Below, in pieces: positions 1 to 12,370 of a stretch of DNA of 64,000 nt. A model generated the notes under the pieces. That model saw only the letters and a program-made list of their open reading frames with translations, was not told where the DNA came from and searched no databases. Every line of letters starts with the position of its first letter. The first letter of the stretch is position 1. The translations under genes and the position numbers were made by a program. The DNA comes from Xanthostigma xanthostigma (lineage: Eukaryota; Arthropoda; Insecta; Raphidioptera; Raphidiidae): assembly GCA_963575645.1 (NCBI GenBank), contig OY754467.1:25664501-25728500 (forward strand), read 5' to 3'.

Positions 1-165
1 ATAAAGCAATTTTGCCTATAAAGACTCATTTGCACCTAATTGTCATAAAGCATGTAAAAACTGCTTGTATGCGTTAAAATTATAGTAAATATGCAGTTTG
101 CATTTTCTTATGAGAGAATGATCCAAACCTGAATGTTATAGTGTAAATAGTCTTACCCTCTTGAA
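1..165 (+). repeat. Reference satellite monomer
   Basis: This is the first complete monomer and is used here for numbering. It has 50 G or C in 165 bases. Variable segments are at about 19-22 (tataaag, tatatag, tataagg or tataggg forms), 33-36 (cacc, cccc or cacg), 43-50 (cataaagc, cgtaaagc or cgtgaagc), 69-86 (tatgcg, tctgcg or tcagcg followed by ggttaat, agttaat, atagtaaat or tataat forms) and 141-165. Positions about 87-140 change little across the window. The length is 55 codons' worth, so reading frame is kept from one monomer to the next, but ordinary monomers carry stops in all frames. The choice of monomer boundary is arbitrary, as in any tandem repeat. Confidence 0.95.
91..103. repeat. 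Short dyad in the conserved core (ATGCA-gtt-TGCAT)
   Basis: Positions 91-95 (atgca) and 99-103 (tgcat) are perfect reverse complements around a 3-base centre. In addition, aaactgc at 58-64 is the exact reverse complement of gcagttt at 93-99. The element recurs once per 165 bp through the array. Variants interrupt it in some subtypes: cagattgcat near 2,899 and 13,290, cagtttatatt near 6,365, and a shortened atgcatttgcat near 1,247 and 8,673. Short dyads in centromeric satellites have been proposed as structural or protein-binding sites; no function is shown here. Confidence 0.6.
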
Positions 166-2930
166 ATAAAGCAATTTTGCGTATAAGGAGTCATTTGCAC
201 CTAATTGTTATAAAGCTTGTAAAAACTGCTTGTATGCGTTAAAATAATAGTTAATATGCAGTTTGCATTTTCTTATGAGAGAATGATCTAAACCTGAATG
301 TTATAGTTTAAGTAAACTTACCTTTGTAAAATAAAGCAATTTTGCCTATATAGACTCATTTGCCCCTAATTGTCATAAAGCATGTAAAAACTGCTTGTAT
401 GCGTTAAAATAATGCTTAATATGCAGTTTGCATTTTCTTATGAGAGAATGATCCAAACCTGAATGTTATAGTGTAAATAGACTTACCTTTGTAAAATAAA
501 GCAATTTTGCCTATAAGGACTCATTTGCACGCAATTGTCGTGAAGCATGTAAAAACTGCTTGTCTGCGTGAAAATGATAGTAAATATGCAGTTTGCATTT
601 TCTTATGAAAGAATGATCCAAACCTGAATGTTATAGTGTAAATAGACTTACCCTCATGAAATAAAGCAGTTTTGCCTATAAAGACTCATTTGCACCTAAT
701 TGTCGTAAAGCATGTAAAAACTGCTTGTATGCGTTAAAATAATGGTTAATATGCAGTTTGCATTTTCTTATGAGAGAATGATCCAAACCTGAATGTTATT
801 GTGTAAATAGACTTACCTTTGTAAAATAAAGCAATTTTGCCTATAAGGACTCATTTGCACGAAATTGTCGTGAAGCATGTAAAAACTGCTTGTCTGCGTG
901 TAAATGATAGTAAATATGCAGTTTGCATTTTCTTATGAGAGAATGATCCAAACCTGAATGTTATAGTGTAAATAGACTTACCCTCATCAAATAAAGCAAT
1001 TTTGCCTATAAAGACTCATTTGCACCTAATTGTCATAAAGCATGTAAAAACTGCTTGTATGCGTTAAAATAATAAATAATATGCAGTTTGCATTTTCTTA
1101 TGAGAGAATGATCTAAACCTGAATGTTATAGTTTAAGTAAACTTACCTTTGTAAAATAAAGCAATTTTGCCTATAAGGACTTATTTGCACCTAATTGTCG
1201 TAAAGCATGTAAAAACTGCTTGTCTGCGTTAAAATAATGGATAATATGCATTTGCATTTTCTTATGAGAGAATGATCCAAACCTGAATGTTATAGTGTAA
1301 ATAGTTATACCTACATGAAATAAAGCAATTTTGCCTATATGGACTCATTTGCCCCTAATTGTCATAAAGCATGTAAAAACTGCTTGTCTGCGTTAAAATA
1401 ATGGTTAATATGCAGTTTGCATTTTCTTATGAGAGAATGATCCAAACCTTAATGTTATAGTGTAAATAGACTTACCCTCATGAAATAAAGCAATTTTGCC
1501 TATAAAGACTCATTTTCACCTAATTGTCATAAAGCATGTAAAAACTGCTTGTCTGCGCAAAAATAATGGTTAATATGCAGTTTGCATTTTCTTATGAAAG
1601 AATGATCCAAACCTGAATGTTATAGTGTAAATAGACTTACCCTCATGAAATAAAGCAATTTTGCCTATAAGGACTCATTTGCACCTAATTGTCGTAAAGC
1701 ATGTAAAAACTGCTTGTATGCGTTAAAATAATGGTTAATATGCAGTTTGCATTTTCTTATGAGAGAATGATCCAAACCCGAATGTTATAGTGTAAATAGA
1801 CGTACCCTTGTAAAATAAAGCAATTTTGCCTATAAGGACTCATTTGCACGAAATTGTCGTGAAGCATGTAAAAACTGCTTGTCTGCGTTAAAATAATGGT
1901 TAATATGCAGTTTGCATTTTCTTATGAGAGAATGATCCAAACCTGAATGTTATAGTGTAAATCGACTTACCCTCATGAAATAAAGCAATTTTGCCTATAA
2001 AGACTCATTTGCACCTAATTGTCATAAAGCATGTAAAAACTGCTTGCATGCGTTAAAATGATAGTAAATATGCAGTTTGCATTTTCTTATGAGAGAATGA
2101 TCTAAACCTGAATGTTATAGTTTAAGTAAACTTACCTTTGTAAAATAAAGCAATTTTGCCTATAAAGACTCATTTGCCCCTAATTGTCATAAAGCATGTA
2201 AAAACTGCTTGTATGCGTTAAAATAGTGGTTAATATGCAGTTTACATTTTATTATGAGAGAATGATCCAAACCTGAATGTTATAGTGTAAATAGACTTAC
2301 CATTGTAAAATAAAGCAATTTTGCCTATAAGGACTCATTGGCACGCAATTGTCGTGGAGCATGTAAAAACTGCTTGTCTGCGTTAAAATAATAATTAATA
2401 TGCAGTTTGCATTTTCTTATGAGAGAATGATCCAAACCTAAATGTTATAGTGTAAATAGACTTACCTTAATGAAATAAAGCAATTTTGCCTATAGGGACT
2501 CATTTGCCCCTAATTGTCATAAAGCATGTAAAAACTGCTTGTCAGCGTTAAAATAATGGTTAATATGCAGTTTGCATTTTCTTATGAGAGAATGATCCAA
2601 ACCTGAATGTTATAGTGTAAATAGACTTACCTTCATGAAATAAAGCAATTTTGCCTATAAGGACTCATTTGCCCCTAATTGTCATAAAGCATGTAAAAAC
2701 TGCTTGTATGCGTTAAAATAATTTATAATATGCAGTTTGCATTTTCTTATGAGAGAATGATCCAAACCTGAATGTTATAGTGAAAATAGACTTACCTTTG
2801 TAAAATAAAGCAATTTGGCCTATAAGGACTCATTTGCACGCAATTGTCGTGAAGCATGTAAAAACTGCTTGTCTGCGTTAAAATAATGGTTTATATGCAG
2901 ATTGCATTTTCTTATGAGAGAATGATCCAA

Positions 2931-5900
2931 ACCTGAATGTTATAGTGTAAATAGTCTTACCCTCTTGTAATAAAGCAATTTTGCCTATAAGGAGTCATTT
3001 GCACCTAATTGTCATAAAGCTTGTAAAATCTGCTTGTATGCGTTAAAATAATAGTTAATATGCAGTTTGCATTTTCTTAGGAGAGAATGATCTAAACCTG
3101 AATGTTATAGTTTAAGTAAACTAACCTTTGTAAAATAAAGCAATTTTGCCTATATAGACTCATTTGCCCCTAATTGTCATAAAGCATGTAAAAACTGCTT
3201 GTCAGCGTTAAAATAATTGTTAATATGCAGTTTGCATTTTCTTATGAGAGAATGATCTAAACCTGAATGTTATAGTTTAAAAAAACTTACCTTTGTAAAA
3301 TAAAGCAATTTTGCCTATAAGGACTCATTTGCACGCAATTGTCGTGAAGCATGTAAAAACTGTTTGTCTGCGTTAAAATAATGGTTAATATGCAGTTTGC
3401 ATTTTCTTATGAGAGAATGATCCAAACCTGAATGTTATAGTGTAAATAGACTTACCCTCATGAAATAAAGCAATTTTGCCTATAAAGACTCATTTGCACC
3501 TAATTGTCGTAAAGCATGTAAAAACTGCTTGTCTGCGTTTAAATAATGGTTAATATGCAGTTTGCATTTTCTTATGAGAGAATGATCCAAACCTGAATTT
3601 TATTGTGTAAATAGACTTACCTTTGTAAAATAAAGCAATTTTGCCTATAAGGACTCATTTGCACGAAATTGTCGTGAAGCATGTAAAAACTGCTTGTCTG
3701 CGTGAAAATGATAGTAAATATGCAGTTTGCATTTTATTATGAGAGAATGATCCAAACCTGAATATTATAGTGTAAATAGACTTACCCTCATGAAATAAAG
3801 CAATTTTGCCTATAAAGACTCATTTGCACCTAATTGTCGTAAAGCATGTAAAAACTGCTTGTCTGCGTTTAAATAATGGTTAATATGCAGTTTGCATTTT
3901 CTTATGAGAGAATGATCCAAACCTGAATGTTATAGTGTAAATAGACTTACCCTCATAAAATAAAGCAATTTTGCCTATAAAGACTCATTTGCACCTAATT
4001 GTCATAAAGCATGTAAAAGCTGCTTGTATGCGTTAAAATTATAGTAAATATGCAGTTTGCATTTTCTTATGAGAGAATGATCCAAACCTGAATGTTATAG
4101 TGTAAATAGTCTTACCCTCTTGAAATAAAGCAATTTTGCCTATAAGGAGTCATTTGCACCTAATTGTCATAAAGCTTGTAAAAACTGCTTGTATGCGTTA
4201 AAATAATAGTTAATATGCAGTTTGCATTTTCTTATGAGAGAATGATCTAAACCTGAATGTTATAGTTTAAGTAAACTTACCTTTGTAAAATAAAGCAATT
4301 TTGCCTATATAGACTCATTTGCCCCTAATTGTCATAAAGCATGTAAAAACTGCTTGTATGCGTTAAAATTATAGTAAATATGCAGTTTGCATTTTCTTAT
4401 GAGAGAATGATCCAAACCTGAATGTTATAGTGTAAATAGTCTTACCCTCTTGAAATAAAGCAATTTTGCCTATAAGGAGTCATTTGCACCTAATTGTCAT
4501 AAAGCTTGTAAAAACTGCTTGTATGCGTTAAAATAATAGTTAATATGCAGTTTGCATTTTCTTATGAGAGAATGATCTAAACCTGAATGTTATAGTTTAA
4601 GTAAACTTACCTTTGTAAAATAAAGCAATTTTGCCTATATAGACTCATTTGCCCCTAATTGTCATAAAGCATGTAAAAACTGCTTGTATGCGTTAAAATA
4701 ATGCTTAATATGCAGTTTGCATTTTCTTATGAGAGAATGATCCAAACCTGAATGTTATAGTGTAAATAGACTTCCCTTTGTAAAATAAAGCAATTTTGCC
4801 TATAAGGACTCATTTGCACGCAATTGTCGTGAAGCATGTAAAAACTGCTTGTCTGCGTGAAAATGATAGTAAATATGCAGTTTGCATTTTCTTATGAGAG
4901 AACGATCCAAACCTGAATGTTATAGTGTAAATAGACTTACCCTCATGAAATAAAGCAATTTTGCCTATAAAGACTCATTTGCACCTAATTGTCGTAAAGC
5001 ATGTAAAAACTGCTTGTCTGCGTTTAAATAATGGTTAATATGCAGTTTGCATTTTCTTATGAGAGAATGATCCAAACCTGAATGTTATAGTGTAAATAGA
5101 CTTACCTTCATGAAATAAAGCAATTTTGCCTATAAGGACTCATTTGTCCTTAATTGTCATAAAGTATGTAAAAACTGCTTGTATGCGTTAAAATAATGGT
5201 TAATATGCAGATTGCATTTTCTTATGAGAGAATGATCCAAACCTTAATGTTATAGTGTAAATAGACTTACCGTTGTAAAATAAAGCAATTTTGCCTACAA
5301 GGACTCATTTGCACGCAATTGTCGTAAAGCATGTAAAAACTGCTTGTTTGCGTTAAAATAATGGTTAATATGCAGTTTGCATTTTCTTATGAGAAAATGA
5401 TCCAAACCTGAATGTTATAGTGAAAGTTGTTAACCTTTGTAAATATAATACAATTTTGCCTTTAGGGACTTATTTCCACCTAATTGTCGTAAAACATGTG
5501 AAAACTGCTTGTCTGCGTGAAAATGATAGTAAATATGCAGTTTGCATTTTCTTATGAGAGAATGATCCAAAACTGAATGTTATAGTGTAAATAGACTTAC
5601 CCTTATGAAATAAAGCACTTTTGCCTATAAGGGCTCATTTGCACCTAATTGTCGCAAAGCATGTAAAAACTGCTTGTCAGCGTTAAAATAATTGTTAATA
5701 TGCAGTTTGCATTTTCTTATGAGAGAATGATCCAAACCTGAATGTTATAGTGTAAATAGACTTACCTTTGTAAAATAAAGCAATTTTGCCTATAAGGACT
5801 CATTTGCACGAAATTGTCGTGAAGCATGTAAAAACTGCTTGTCTGCGTGAAAATGATAGTAAATATGCAGTTTGCATTTTATTATGAGAGAATGATCCAA

Positions 5901-6350
5901 ACCTGAATATTATAGTGTAAATAGACTTACCCTCATGAAATAAACCAATTTTGCCTATAAAGACTCATTTGCACCTAATTGTCGTAAAGCATGTAAAAAC
6001 TGCTTGTCTGCGTTTAAATAATGGTTAATATGCAGTTTGCATTTTCTTATGAGAGAAAGATCCAAACCTGAATGTTATAGTGTAAATAGACTTACCTTCA
6101 TGAAATAAAGCAATTTTGTCTATAAGGACTCATTTGCCCCTTATTGTCATAAAGCATGTAAAAATTGCTTGTATGCGTTAAAATAATGGTTAATATGCAG
6201 TTTGCATTTTCTTATGAGAGAATGATCCAAACCTGAATGTTATAGTGTAAATAGACTTACCTTTGTAAAATAAAGCAATTTTGCCTATAAGGACTCATTT
6301 GCACGAAATTGTCGTGAAGCATGTAAAAACTGCTTGTCTGCGTGAAAATG
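2931..6350 (+). repeat. Satellite block related to 39.83-43.45 kb
   Basis: Diagnostic variants line up with the distal block. The cttgtaaaatctgc form at 3,020 pairs with 39,941 (offset 36,921). The catgtaaaagctgc form at 4,010 pairs with 41,261 (37,251). The catttgtcct form at 5,141 pairs with 42,227 and gtcgcaaagc at 5,651 with 42,737 (37,086). The taaaccaatt form at 5,941 pairs with 43,192 (37,251 again). Steps of 330 and 165 between these offsets mean whole monomers were gained or lost: two near 3.3 kb, one near 4.9 kb and one near 5.7 kb. A local pair of HindIII trimers lies at about 3,960-4,780. Confidence 0.7.
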
Positions 6351-7258
6351 ATAGTAAATATGCAGTTTATATTTTCTTATGGGAGAATGATCCAAACCTG
6401 AATGTTATAGTGTAAATAGACTTACCCTCATGAAATAAAGCAATTTTGCCGATAAAGACTCATTTGCACCTAATTGTCGTAAAGCATGTAAATCCTGCTT
6501 GTCTGCGTTTAAATAATGGTTAATATGCAGTTTGCATTTTCTTATGAGAGAATGATCCAAACCTGAATGTTATAGTGTAAATAGACTTACCTTCATGAAA
6601 TAAAGCAATTTTGCCTATAAGGACTCATTTGCCCTTAATTGTCATAAAGCATGTAAAAACTGCTTGTCTGCGTTAAAATAATGGTTAATATGCAGTTTGC
6701 ATTTTCTTCTGAGAGAATGATCCAAACCTAAATGTTATAGTGTAAATAGACTTACCTAAGGAAATAAAGCAATTTTGCCTATAGGGACTCATTTGCCCCT
6801 AATTGTCATAAAGCATGTAAAAACTGCTTGTCAGCGTTAAAATAATTGTTAATATGCAGTTTGCATTTTCTTATGAGAGAATGATCCAAACCTGAATGTT
6901 ATAGTGTAAATAGACTTACCTTCATGTAATAAAGCAATTTTGCCTATAAGGACTCATTTGTCCCTAATTGTCATAACGCATGTAAAAACTGCTTGTATGC
7001 GTTAAAATAATGTATAATATGCAGTTTGCATTTTCTTATGAAAGAATGATCCAAACCTGAATGTTATAGTGAAAATAGACTTACCTTTGTAAAAGAAAGC
7101 AATTTTGCCTATAAGGACTCATTTGCACGCAATTGTCGTGAAGCATGTAAAAACTGCTTGTCTGCGTTAAAATATTGGTTAATATGCAGTTTGCATTTTC
7201 TTATGAGAGAATGATTCAAACCTGAATGTTATAGTGTAAATAGACTTACCCTCATGAA
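6351..7258 (+). repeat. Satellite segment related to 57.2-57.65 kb and 60.8-61.3 kb
   Basis: The unusual aaatcctgcttg near 6,491 recurs at about 57,259 and 60,888. The cttacctaag form at 6,751 recurs at 51,093, 57,519 and 61,148. The sequence continues through a tgtccctaattgtcataacg monomer (about 6,960) that is missing after the 57.5-kb copy. Relative to this segment, the 57.65-kb copy lacks three monomers, because the offset changes from 50,768 to 50,273, a step of 495 bases. Confidence 0.65.
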
Positions 7259-10200
7259 ATAAAGCAATTTTGCCTATAAAGACTCATTTGAACCTAATTG
7301 TCATAAAGCATGTAAAAACTGCTTGTATGCGTTAAAATTATAGTAAATATGCAGTTTGCATTTTCTTATGAGAGAATGATCCAAACCTGAATGTTATAGT
7401 GTAAATAGTCTTACCCTCTTGAAATAAAGCAATTTTGCCTATAAGGAGTCATTTGCACCTAATTGTCATAAAGCTTGTAAAAACTGCTTGTATGCGTTAA
7501 AATAATAGTTAATATGCAGTTTGCATTTTCTTATGAGAGAATGATCTAAACCTGAATGTTATAGTTTAAGTAAACTTACCTTTGTAAAATAAAGCAATTT
7601 TGCCTATATAGACTCATTTGCCCCTAATTGTCATAAAGCATGTAAAAACTGCTTGTATGCGTTAAAATAATGCTTAATATGCAGTTTGCATTTTCTTATG
7701 AGAGAATGATCCAAACCTGAATGTTATAGTGTAAATAGACTTACCTTTGTAAAATAAAGCAATTTTGCCTATAAGGACTCATTTGCACGCAATTGTCGTG
7801 AAGCATGTAAAAACTGCTTGTCTGCGTGAAAATGATAGTAAATATGCAGTTTGCATTTTCTTATGAGAGAATGATCCAAACCTGAATGTTATAGTGTAAA
7901 TAGACTTACCCTCATGAAATAAAGCAATTTTGCCTATAAAGACTCATTTGCACCTAATTGTCGTAAAGCATGTAAAAACTGCTTGTATGCGTTAAAATAA
8001 TGGTTAATATGCAGTTTGCATTTTCTTATGAGAGAATGATCCAAACCTGAATGTTATTGTGTAAATAGACTTACCTTTGTAAAATAAAGCAATTTTGCCT
8101 ATAAGGACTCATTTGCACGAATTTGTCGTGAAACATGTAAAAACTGCTTGTCTGCGTGAAAATGATAGTTAATATGCAGTTTGCATTTTATTATGAGAGA
8201 ATGATCCAAACCTGAATATTATAGTGTAAATAGACTTACCCTCATGAAATAAAGCAATTTTGCCTATAAAGACTCATTTGCACCTAATTGTCGTAAAGCA
8301 TGTAAAAACTGCTTGTCTGCGTTTAAATAATGGTTAATATGCAGTTTGCATTTTCTTATGAGAGAATGATCCAAACCTGAATGTTATAGTGTAAATAGAT
8401 TTACCCACATCAAATAAAGCAATTTTGCCTATAAAGACTCATTTGCACCTAATTGTCATAAAGCATGTAAAAACTGCTTGTATGCGTTAAAATAATAAAT
8501 AATATGCAGTTTGCATTTTCTTATGAGAGAATGATCTAAACCTGAATGTTATAGTTTAAGTAAACTTACCTTTGTAAAATAAAGCAATTTTGCCTATAAG
8601 GACTTATTTGCACCTAATTGTCGTAAAGCATGTAAAAACTGCTTGTCTGCGTTAAAATAATGGATAATATGCATTTGCATTTTCTTATGAGAGAATGATC
8701 CAAACCTGAATGTTATAGTGTAAATAGTTATACCTACATGAAATAAAGCAATTTTGCCTTTATGGACTCATTTGCCCCTAATTGTCATAAAGCATGTAAA
8801 AACTGCTTGTCTGCGTTAAAATAATGGTTAATATGCAGTTTGCATTTTCTTATGAGAGAATGATCCAAACCTGAATGTTATAGTGTAAATAGACTTACCC
8901 TCATGAAATAAAGCAATTTTGCCTATAAAGACTCATTTGCACCTAATTGTCATAAAGCATGTAAAAACTGCTTGTCTGCGCAAAAATAATGGTTAATATG
9001 CAGTTTGCATTTTCTTATGAAAGAATGATCCAAACCTGAATGTTATAGTGTAAATAGACTTACCCTCATGAAATAAAGCAATTTTGCCTATAAGGACTCA
9101 TTTGCACCTAATTGTCGTAAAGCATGTAAAAACTGCTTGTATGCGTTAAAATAATGGTTAATATGCAGTTTGCATTTTCTTATGAGAGAATGATCCAAAC
9201 CCGAATGTTATAGTGTAAATAGACTTACCTTTGTAAAATAAAGCAATTTTGCCTATAAGGACTCATTTGCACGAAATTGTCGTGAAGCATGTAAAAACTG
9301 CTTGTCTGCGTTAAAATTTGGTTAATATGCAGTTTGCATTTTCTTATGAGAGAATGATCCAAACCTGAATGTTATAGTGTAAATCGACTTACCCTCATGA
9401 AATAAAGCAATTTTGCCTATTAAGACTCATTTGCACCTAATTGTCATAAAGCATGTAAAAACTGCTTGCATGCGTTAAAATGATAGTAAATATGCAGTTT
9501 GCATTTTCTTATGAGAGAATGATCTAAACCTGAATGTTATAGTTTAAGTAAACTTACCTTTGTAAAATAAAGCAATTTTGCCTATAAAGACTCATTTGCC
9601 CCTAATTGTCATAAAGCATGTAAAAACTGCTTGTATGCGTTAAAATAGTGGTTAATATGCAGTTTACATTTTATTATGAGAGAATGATCCAAACCTGAAT
9701 GTTATAGTGTAAATAGACTTACCATTGTAAAATAAAGCAATTTTGCCTATAAGGACTCATTTGCACGCAATTGTCGTGGAGCATGTAAAAACTGCTTGTC
9801 TGCGTTAAAATAATAATTAATATGCAGTTTGCATTTTCTTATGAGAGAATGATCCAAACCTAAATGTTATAGTGTAAATAGACTTACCTTAATGAAATAA
9901 AGCAATTTTGCCTATAGGGACTCATTTGCCCCTAATTGTCATAAAGCATGTAAAAACTGCTTGTCAGCGTTAAAATAATGGTTAATATGCAGTTTGCATT
10001 TTCTTATGAGAGAATGATCCAAACCTGAATGTTATAGTGTAAATAGACTTACCTTCATGAAATAAAGCAATTTTGCCTATAAGGACTCATTTGCCCCTAA
10101 TTGTCATAAAGCATGTAAAAACTGCTTGTATGCGTTAAAATAATTTATAATATGCAGTTTGCATTTTCTTATGAGAGAATGATCCAAACCTGAATGTTAT

Positions 10201-10350
10201 AGTGAAAATAGACTTACCTTTGTAAAATAAAGCAATTTGGCCTATAAGGACTCGTTTGCACGCAATTGTCGTGAAGCATGTAAAAACTGCTTGTCTGCGT
10301 TAAAATAATGGTTTATATGCAGATTGCATTTTCTTATGAGAGAATGATCC
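7259..10350 (+). repeat. Duplicated block, copy 2 (partner at 1-2,930)
   Basis: This is the second copy of the opening block, as defined by the shared variants listed for copy 1. It holds one monomer more than copy 1: where copy 1 has one monomer (826-990), this copy has two (8,084-8,413), with attttattatg and gaatattatag variants. A single-base deletion at about 9,316 (aaaatttgg) shifts the offset from 7,423 to 7,422. The block ends at about 10,350, where gatccgaacctaaatg differs from gatccaaacctgaatg at 2,927. Confidence 0.78.
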
Positions 10351-12370
10351 GAACCTAAATGTTATAGTGTAAATAGACTTACCTTCATGAAATCAAGCAA
10401 TTTTGCCTATAAGGACTCATTTGCCCCTAATTGTCATAAAGCATGTAAAAACTGTTTGTATGCGTTAAAATAATGGTTAATATGCAGTTTGCATTTTCTT
10501 TTAAGACAATGATCCAAACCTGAATATTATAGTGTAAATAGACTTACCCTCATGAAATAAAGCAATTTTGCCTATAAAGACTCATTTGCACCTAATTGTC
10601 GTAAAGCATGTAAAAACTGTTTGTCTGCGTTTAAATAATGGTTAATATGCAGTTTGCATTTTCTTATGAGAGAATGATCCAAACCTGAATGTTATAGTGT
10701 AAATAGACTTACCTTCATGAAATAAAGCAATTTTGCCTATAAGGACTCATTTGCCCCTAATTGTCATAAAGCATGTAAAAACTGCTTGTCTGCGTTAAAA
10801 TAATGGTTAATATGCAGTTTGCATTTTCTTCTGAGAAAATGATCCAAACCTAAATGTTATAGTGTAAATAGACTTACCTTCAGGAAATAAAGCAATTTTG
10901 CCTATAGGGACTCATTTGCCCCTAATTGTCATAAAGCATGTAAAAACTGCTTGTCTGCATTAAAATAATGGTTAATATGCAGTTTGCATTTTCTTATGAG
11001 AGAATGATCCAAACCTGAATGTTATAGTGTAAATAGACTTACCCTCATAAAATAAAGCAATTTTGCCTATAAAGACTTATTTGCACCTAATTGTCATAAA
11101 GCATGTAAAAACTGCTTGTATGCGTTAAAATTATAGTAAATATGCAGTTTGCATTTTCTTATGAGAGAATGATCCAAACCTGAATGTTATAGTGTAAATA
11201 GTCTTACCCTCTTTAAATAAAGCAATTTTGCCTATAAGGAGTCATTTGCACCTAATTGTCATAAAGCTTGTAAAAACTGCTTGTATGCGTTAAAATAATA
11301 GTTAATATGCAGTTTGCATTTTCTTATGAGAGAATGATCTAAACCTGAATGTTATAGTTTAAGTAAACTTACCTTTGTAAAATAAAGCAATGTTGCCTAT
11401 ATAGACTCATTTGCCCCTAATTGTCATAAAGCATGTAAAAACTGCTTGTATGCGTTAAAATAATGGTTAATATGCAGTTTGCATTTTCTTATGAGAGAAT
11501 GATCCAAACCTGAATGTTATAGTGTAAATAGACTTACTTTCATGAAATAAAGCAATTTTGCCTATAAGGACTCGTTTGCACCTAATTGTCATAAAGCATG
11601 TAAAAACTGCTTGTATGCGTTAAAATAATAGTTAATATGCAGTTTGCATTTTCTTGTGAGAGAATGATCCAAACCTGAATGTTATAGTGTGAGTAATCTT
11701 ACCCTTGTGAAATAAAGCAATTTTGCTTATAAAGACTCATTTGCACTTAATTGTCGTAAAGCATGTAAAAACTGCTTGTCTGCGTTTAAAGAATGGTTAA
11801 TATGTAGTTTGCATTTTCTTATGAGAGAATGATCCAAACCTGAATGCTATAGTGTCAATAGACTTACCTTTGTAAAATAAAGCAATTTTGCCTATAAGGA
11901 CTCATTTGCCCCTTATTGTCATAAAGCATGTAAAAACTGCTTGTATGCGTTAAAATAATGGTTAATATGCAGTTTGCATTTTCTTATGAGAGAATGATCC
12001 AAACCTGAATGTTATAGTGTAAAATAGACTTACCCTCATGAAATAAAGCACTTTTGCCTATAAGGACTCATTTGCACCTAATTGTCGTAAAGCATGTAAA
12101 AACTGCTTGTCAGCGTTAAAATAATGGTTAATATGCAGTTTGCATTTTCTTATGAGAGAATGATCCAAACCTGAATGTAATAGTGTAAATAGACTTACTT
12201 TAATGAAATAAAGCAATTTTGCCTATAAGGACTCATTTGCCCCTAATTGTCATAAAGCATATAAAAACTGCTTGTATGCGTTGAAATAATGGTTAATATG
12301 CAGTTTGCATTTTCTTATGAGAGAATGATCCAAACCTGAATGTTATAGTGTAAATAGACTTACCTTCATG
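10351..12370 (+). repeat. Mixed satellite segment
   Basis: About 12 monomers of mixed subtype order. Part of it (about 11,046-11,460) is the HindIII trimer, with tcttaccctctttaaa in place of the usual ttgaaa. The stretch near 10,790-10,900 (cttctgag, then cctaaatg, then ttcaggaaataaag) resembles 36,500-36,600 and 44,600-44,690. No long partner with constant offset was found by eye, and no non-satellite sequence is present. Confidence 0.6.

Larger units (their letters stand above)
1..495 (+). repeat. Fixed-order trimer with a HindIII-site monomer (first example)
   Basis: Three successive monomers form a set that recurs as a unit. The first (1-165) has the ttatagtaaat form and ends tcttaccctcttgaa. 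The second (166-330) has ataaggagtc, then aagcttgtaaa, which creates a HindIII site (AAGCTT) near 212, then atagttaat, gatctaaacc and tttaagtaaac. The third (331-495) has tatagactc and gcccc. The same order is seen at about 4,125-4,450, 4,455-4,780, 7,424-7,750, 11,211-11,540, 28,360-28,690, 33,620-33,940, 41,380-42,030, 49,790-50,440, 55,060-55,710 and 57,697-58,027. It is one of the oldest-looking sub-blocks because copies are spread across the window. Confidence 0.8.
1..2930 (+). repeat. Duplicated block, copy 1 (partner at 7,259-10,350)
   Basis: Position 1 corresponds to 7,259, 496 to 7,754 and 661 to 7,919 (offset 7,258, 44 monomers). From 991 the partner shifts to 8,414, and 2,891 pairs with 10,313 (offset 7,422-7,423, 45 monomers). 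Shared rare variants include aataaataatatg near 1,072 and 8,495, the shortened atgcatttgcat near 1,247 and 8,673, the gcgcaaaaataatgg form near 1,555 and 8,980, and ggtttatatgcagattgc near 2,889 and 10,311. The one-monomer difference lies at 826-990. Similarity of order stops at about 2,930, where this copy moves on to a tcttaccctc-type monomer. Confidence 0.8.

Noticed and set aside
64-103. Promoter or transcription unit suggested by repeated TATA-like and ttaaaat motifs
   Set aside because: These motifs are expected by chance in 30% GC DNA and recur in every monomer. Nothing downstream looks like a gene or RNA.
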